Of a stretch of DNA of 64,000 bases, positions 60,250 through 64,000 are shown piece by piece. The notes under the pieces were generated by a model. The model saw only the letters and a list, made by a program, of their open reading frames with translations. It was not told where the DNA came from and did no database searches. Within the stretch, counting starts at the first letter, position 1, and each line of letters opens with the position of its first letter. Origin of the DNA: Torreya grandis (Eukaryota; Streptophyta; Pinopsida; Cupressales; Taxaceae); NCBI GenBank assembly GCA_037957365.1, contig JARHVA010002126.1, positions 323,001 through 387,000 of the forward strand. Direction: 5' to 3'. The position numbers were made by a program, and so were the translations under genes.

Positions 60250-60556
60250 TGTTAGATTTATAATCAGAATTAAAATGATCAAAAATTGCAGGACAATGAA
60301 TAATGAACACAACAAGATAAATTTGATTTACTCTTTAGAAGTCTACTCTATCTTATAAATTAAATTTTTGATTGAATATATCTATCTTGAATAACGAGGA
60401 ATAATTATATATACAAGTGAGAGGAAAGAGACACATCTCTTCAATCTCCCTGTTGGCAAAGAGACACATCACTTCAATCTCCCTGTCGGCCTCCACCAAA
60501 AGTTCAAGATGTTGGGCTGGAAGTGGGAGCCCGAAGCTGCTCCTCCAACATCAACA
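60250..60556 (-). repeat. Copia-3 5' LTR
   Basis: 307 bp, pairing with 55455-55761. On the plus strand it runs from TGTTAGATTT to CATCAACA and is followed by ACACC and the TG microsatellite. Confidence 0.93.
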
Positions 60557-60561
60557 ACACC

Positions 60562-61544
<983 letters not shown>

Positions 61545-62279
61545 TAAGGAGGTCTATCACTCAAAATTTATCTAATAAATACTTAATAAAAGTCAATTTC
61601 CATCACTTCTACATACTTAATAAAACGGGTTTCCTTTCTCTTAAGAGTGTCACTAAATTTGTGAGTGAAACTAACAATCTTCAATCAATTAGAGTAGTAG
61701 GAATTGATTAATAAATTATCCAAGAATAGAGTTATTCGTAAAATCTTAAGTGAAAGTATGAATTACCAAACCAATGAACTTAAGCAATATATGGGCTTGG
61801 TACTGAAATCAAGATTCGTTAGAAAGGTGACCATCTCAATTTGAATAGAATGATGTTCCAAATATCACTTTCATTTTTTTCATTTTTAAGTGATTTCATT
61901 ATACAAATTTAACGAATAGTAATTTGTTGGGAGGTTAATTAGAAGATCAAATTAAAAGGTTATAACAAATATTCTTTCTAAATTTATGGAAAAAAAATTA
62001 GGAAAATTTTTAGAAATATATCTCCATAAAAAAGTTTTATTATAAAACTCAAAATAAATTATATTAAAATAATTAAACAAAATATGCCAACTCCAATTAA
62101 TAAGATAAAAAGCATTTAATGTGAACGACCTCTCAATAATAGACCAATGACAACAAGAGAGTTATGAGATCTCAAGGTAAATGGAGGATGGGTTAAGCTT
62201 AAATTTTAATAGCTTCAAAAGGAAATATTTGTGTTGAACATGTTAATGGCCTTATTACTTATTATAAGGGGAAATGATA
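61545..62279 (+). repeat. 0.7-kb direct repeat, right copy
   Basis: Partner of 54024-54732, with small insertions (for example gttattcgta near 61735 and ggatgggttaagc near 62190). Confidence 0.85.
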
Positions 62280-64000
62280 TATGTGATCTAGGAATTTGAC
62301 TCAAAGGAGGAGGTTAGTATAGAGTTAGCCTAAAAAATAATAAAAAATAAACTCACTAACAATCTAACATACTTTAGGCTTGATCATAGGGGGAGCATAA
62401 TTAATAAACCAAATGAGAACTCAACAAAACATGGAAGGAAATGAGAAATATAAACATAGAAACACAAATTCCTTATCAAATCCTTGATAGTTCCAATTGG
62501 TAATTCAATTGGCTTGCTCGGTTTATGCATAAGAAGTCTACATCAATGATATATGGCTAACATCATCTCCTCTATGCACCATTATTGAATGCTTGGCTTG
62601 ATTGATGGTTTGATGGCTTTGGCTCAATTTTAGCATTATATGAATCTATTCTTGCATTATAACTTTATTTTAATTGAGATCTCTAAATAAAGAGCTATAA
62701 ACTTGCTATTATATACTTTCAAATCCCTTGAAATGGGTTAAATATGACCATGATTGAGTTTATTAACTTTGGTTGAGTTCAGCATATTCCTAGAATATTC
62801 TTTTAGATATTTTCATCGAGTGACAACTCACAAAGGTAATGAGTGTGTTCTAGGATGTTCTAAGATGCTCTTGAATTTATTTTTTAGTAATTGATTTATT
62901 AGCTCATAGGTGATCTCAATTAGGATTTGAAATTGATTTAACTTGCTAACTGATTTTGATTAGGATGTGCAACTCAATTAATTCTTTTTAGGTATTTAGT
63001 CATTTGTTTGATTTTGATTAATTCAATGTGTATATTTGTCTTTTTTAATTGATTTAGTAGGAGAAATAGATTTAATGTAAGGTTATAAAGCCAAATTTGA
63101 GACTAATATAAATTTTTAGGTTAAATGTTTGATGATTGGTAAGAATTGGTCTAATAGTCTGATGCAAAGCCATTGGTGGTCAAATTTACATTTCTATAGT
63201 TTTCCCCTATTTGCGAAGATGTTTCAAGCTATAAACATAGTAACATCTTTTTAAAAATAAGATGATTCTTTATGCTTACGATTGTAATGATAATGATTGA
63301 GCAGTAGTTGCCCCCTTGAGGGAGCGATTGGCAAGTGGGTCAACAAATGGTCCCTCAAAAGAAAGAAGTGAAATGAGGGGACCAAACAAATGAATATGAT
63401 GGGGTAAAAACATAATGATTTACCCAAATTTAGGCAAAATCACTGAGAAATACAAGTAGGATGGTGTACACTAGTTTGTTCAAAGGTGGTTATAAGCATT
63501 GTACCCTGATAGTAACAACCTGGTATGATAGCATAATGATTTACCCTAGCAAACAATATACTCATTGAGAAGATGGAGCTTCCCCAATTAAGACAAATAA
63601 ACAAGAAAATAAAAATGATGATAACATAATGATTTACCCCAGCAGGTGATATAATCATTGAGAACACATGTGGGATAGTGTACAGTGTTGATGCAGTATA
63701 CCCTGATTATGAAAAACATGATTGATGGCTGATGATTGATAACTTAATATAGAGGATAAAGATGAATAGGGATAACCTATTAGTAGGAGGATGATCATCT
63801 GATCTAACAAATTTTGAAATTCTTTCATTACTTAATTACTCTATTTGGGATATGATTAGGATTGGATCAGGATTTGTTCTAATGCCGATGCTGAGGAGAT
63901 GATGATGTTGAATTAATGTTGTAGACATCTCAAATCTAATTTTTTCTATAGCATTTGATGGTAGGAATCATGATAGAACACCATGGGGGCTTGGCCAAAA
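62280..64000. other. Unassigned sequence at right edge
   Basis: No recognisable domain. Three degenerate repeats starting cataatgatttaccc occur at 63411, 63532 and 63624, each followed by a cattgagaa-type phrase. A cccttgagggagcgatt phrase near 63312 resembles the TCCTTCAAGGGAG repeats beside gypsy B. It may be the edge of another gypsy element that continues outside the window. Confidence 0.35.

Larger units (their letters stand above)
55455..60556 (-). mobile_element. Copia-3, near full-length Ty1/copia element
   Basis: A 5.1-kb element with 307-bp LTRs on both sides, duplication ACACC, a tRNA-Met-type primer site next to the right LTR and one polyprotein frame on the minus strand. Its RT and linker differ clearly from copia-1 and copia-2, so it is another lineage. 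The LTRs differ at roughly 9 percent of positions by eye, so this is an older insertion than copia-1 if rates are equal. A 46-bp tandem repeat fills the space between pol and the 3' LTR. Confidence 0.95.

Overview
This window looks like intergenic DNA of a large, repeat-filled plant nuclear genome, most likely a seed plant and plausibly a gymnosperm. It is AT-rich. Almost everything recognisable is a transposable element: Ty1/copia and Ty3/gypsy elements with plant-type tRNA-Met primer sites, a plant mobile domain remnant, a non-LTR (LINE) scrap, long-armed inverted-repeat elements and many satellites and microsatellites. I found no intact host gene, rRNA, tRNA or CRISPR array. Every protein-coding remnant carries stops, frameshifts or deletions.

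Layout, left to right. (1) 1-14285: a decayed Ty3/gypsy element (A, + strand; upstream region, gag, then protease/RT/RNase H). It is split at 5603/11324 by a Ty1/copia element (copia-1, 5604-11323) with 713/712-bp LTRs and the target duplication CTTAT. (2) 14286-27638: unassigned repeats, a degenerate CTCACCC/GACTCAGATCC array, a second gypsy-type gag remnant (C, 19.2-21.7 kb), a region rich in decayed palindromes and minisatellites, then a plant mobile domain pseudogene (25.08-26.17 kb) next to TG/AG and CA microsatellites. (3) 27639-29574: a solo LTR with the target duplication ATTAT. (4) 30.1-34.09 kb: a second Tat-type gypsy element (B, - strand) with RT, two RNase H domains and integrase, cut off next to a 132-nt near-perfect hairpin. 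(5) 34346-47640 (- strand): one long broken gene of an uncharacterised, probably mobile-element-related family. It is cut by an inverted-repeat element (35483-41426, 3-bp duplication ATA) and by a deletion-ridden copia element (copia-2, 41535-45746, duplication TGCAT). Taking out each insertion with one copy of its duplication brings the reading frame back together. (6) About 47.6-53449: a related inverted-repeat element in opposite orientation, filled with a 1.45-kb tandem duplication and a roughly 115-bp satellite; its right end abuts a LINE fragment. (7) 54024-62279: a 0.7-kb direct repeat pair bracketing a third copia element (copia-3, - strand, 55455-60556, duplication ACACC) and a (TG)73 microsatellite. 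(8) 62280-64000: unassigned sequence with short degenerate repeats.

The elements do not form a working pathway; the window records layered insertions. The most interesting material is the broken SDG/QFKN-type gene, the two satellite-carrying inverted-repeat elements that share ends and subterminal palindromes, the 132-nt hairpin, and the recurring decayed palindrome ACCGACGTCGGT in copia LTRs, a copia coding linker and a separate region. All family assignments come from reading motifs by eye; no search was run.
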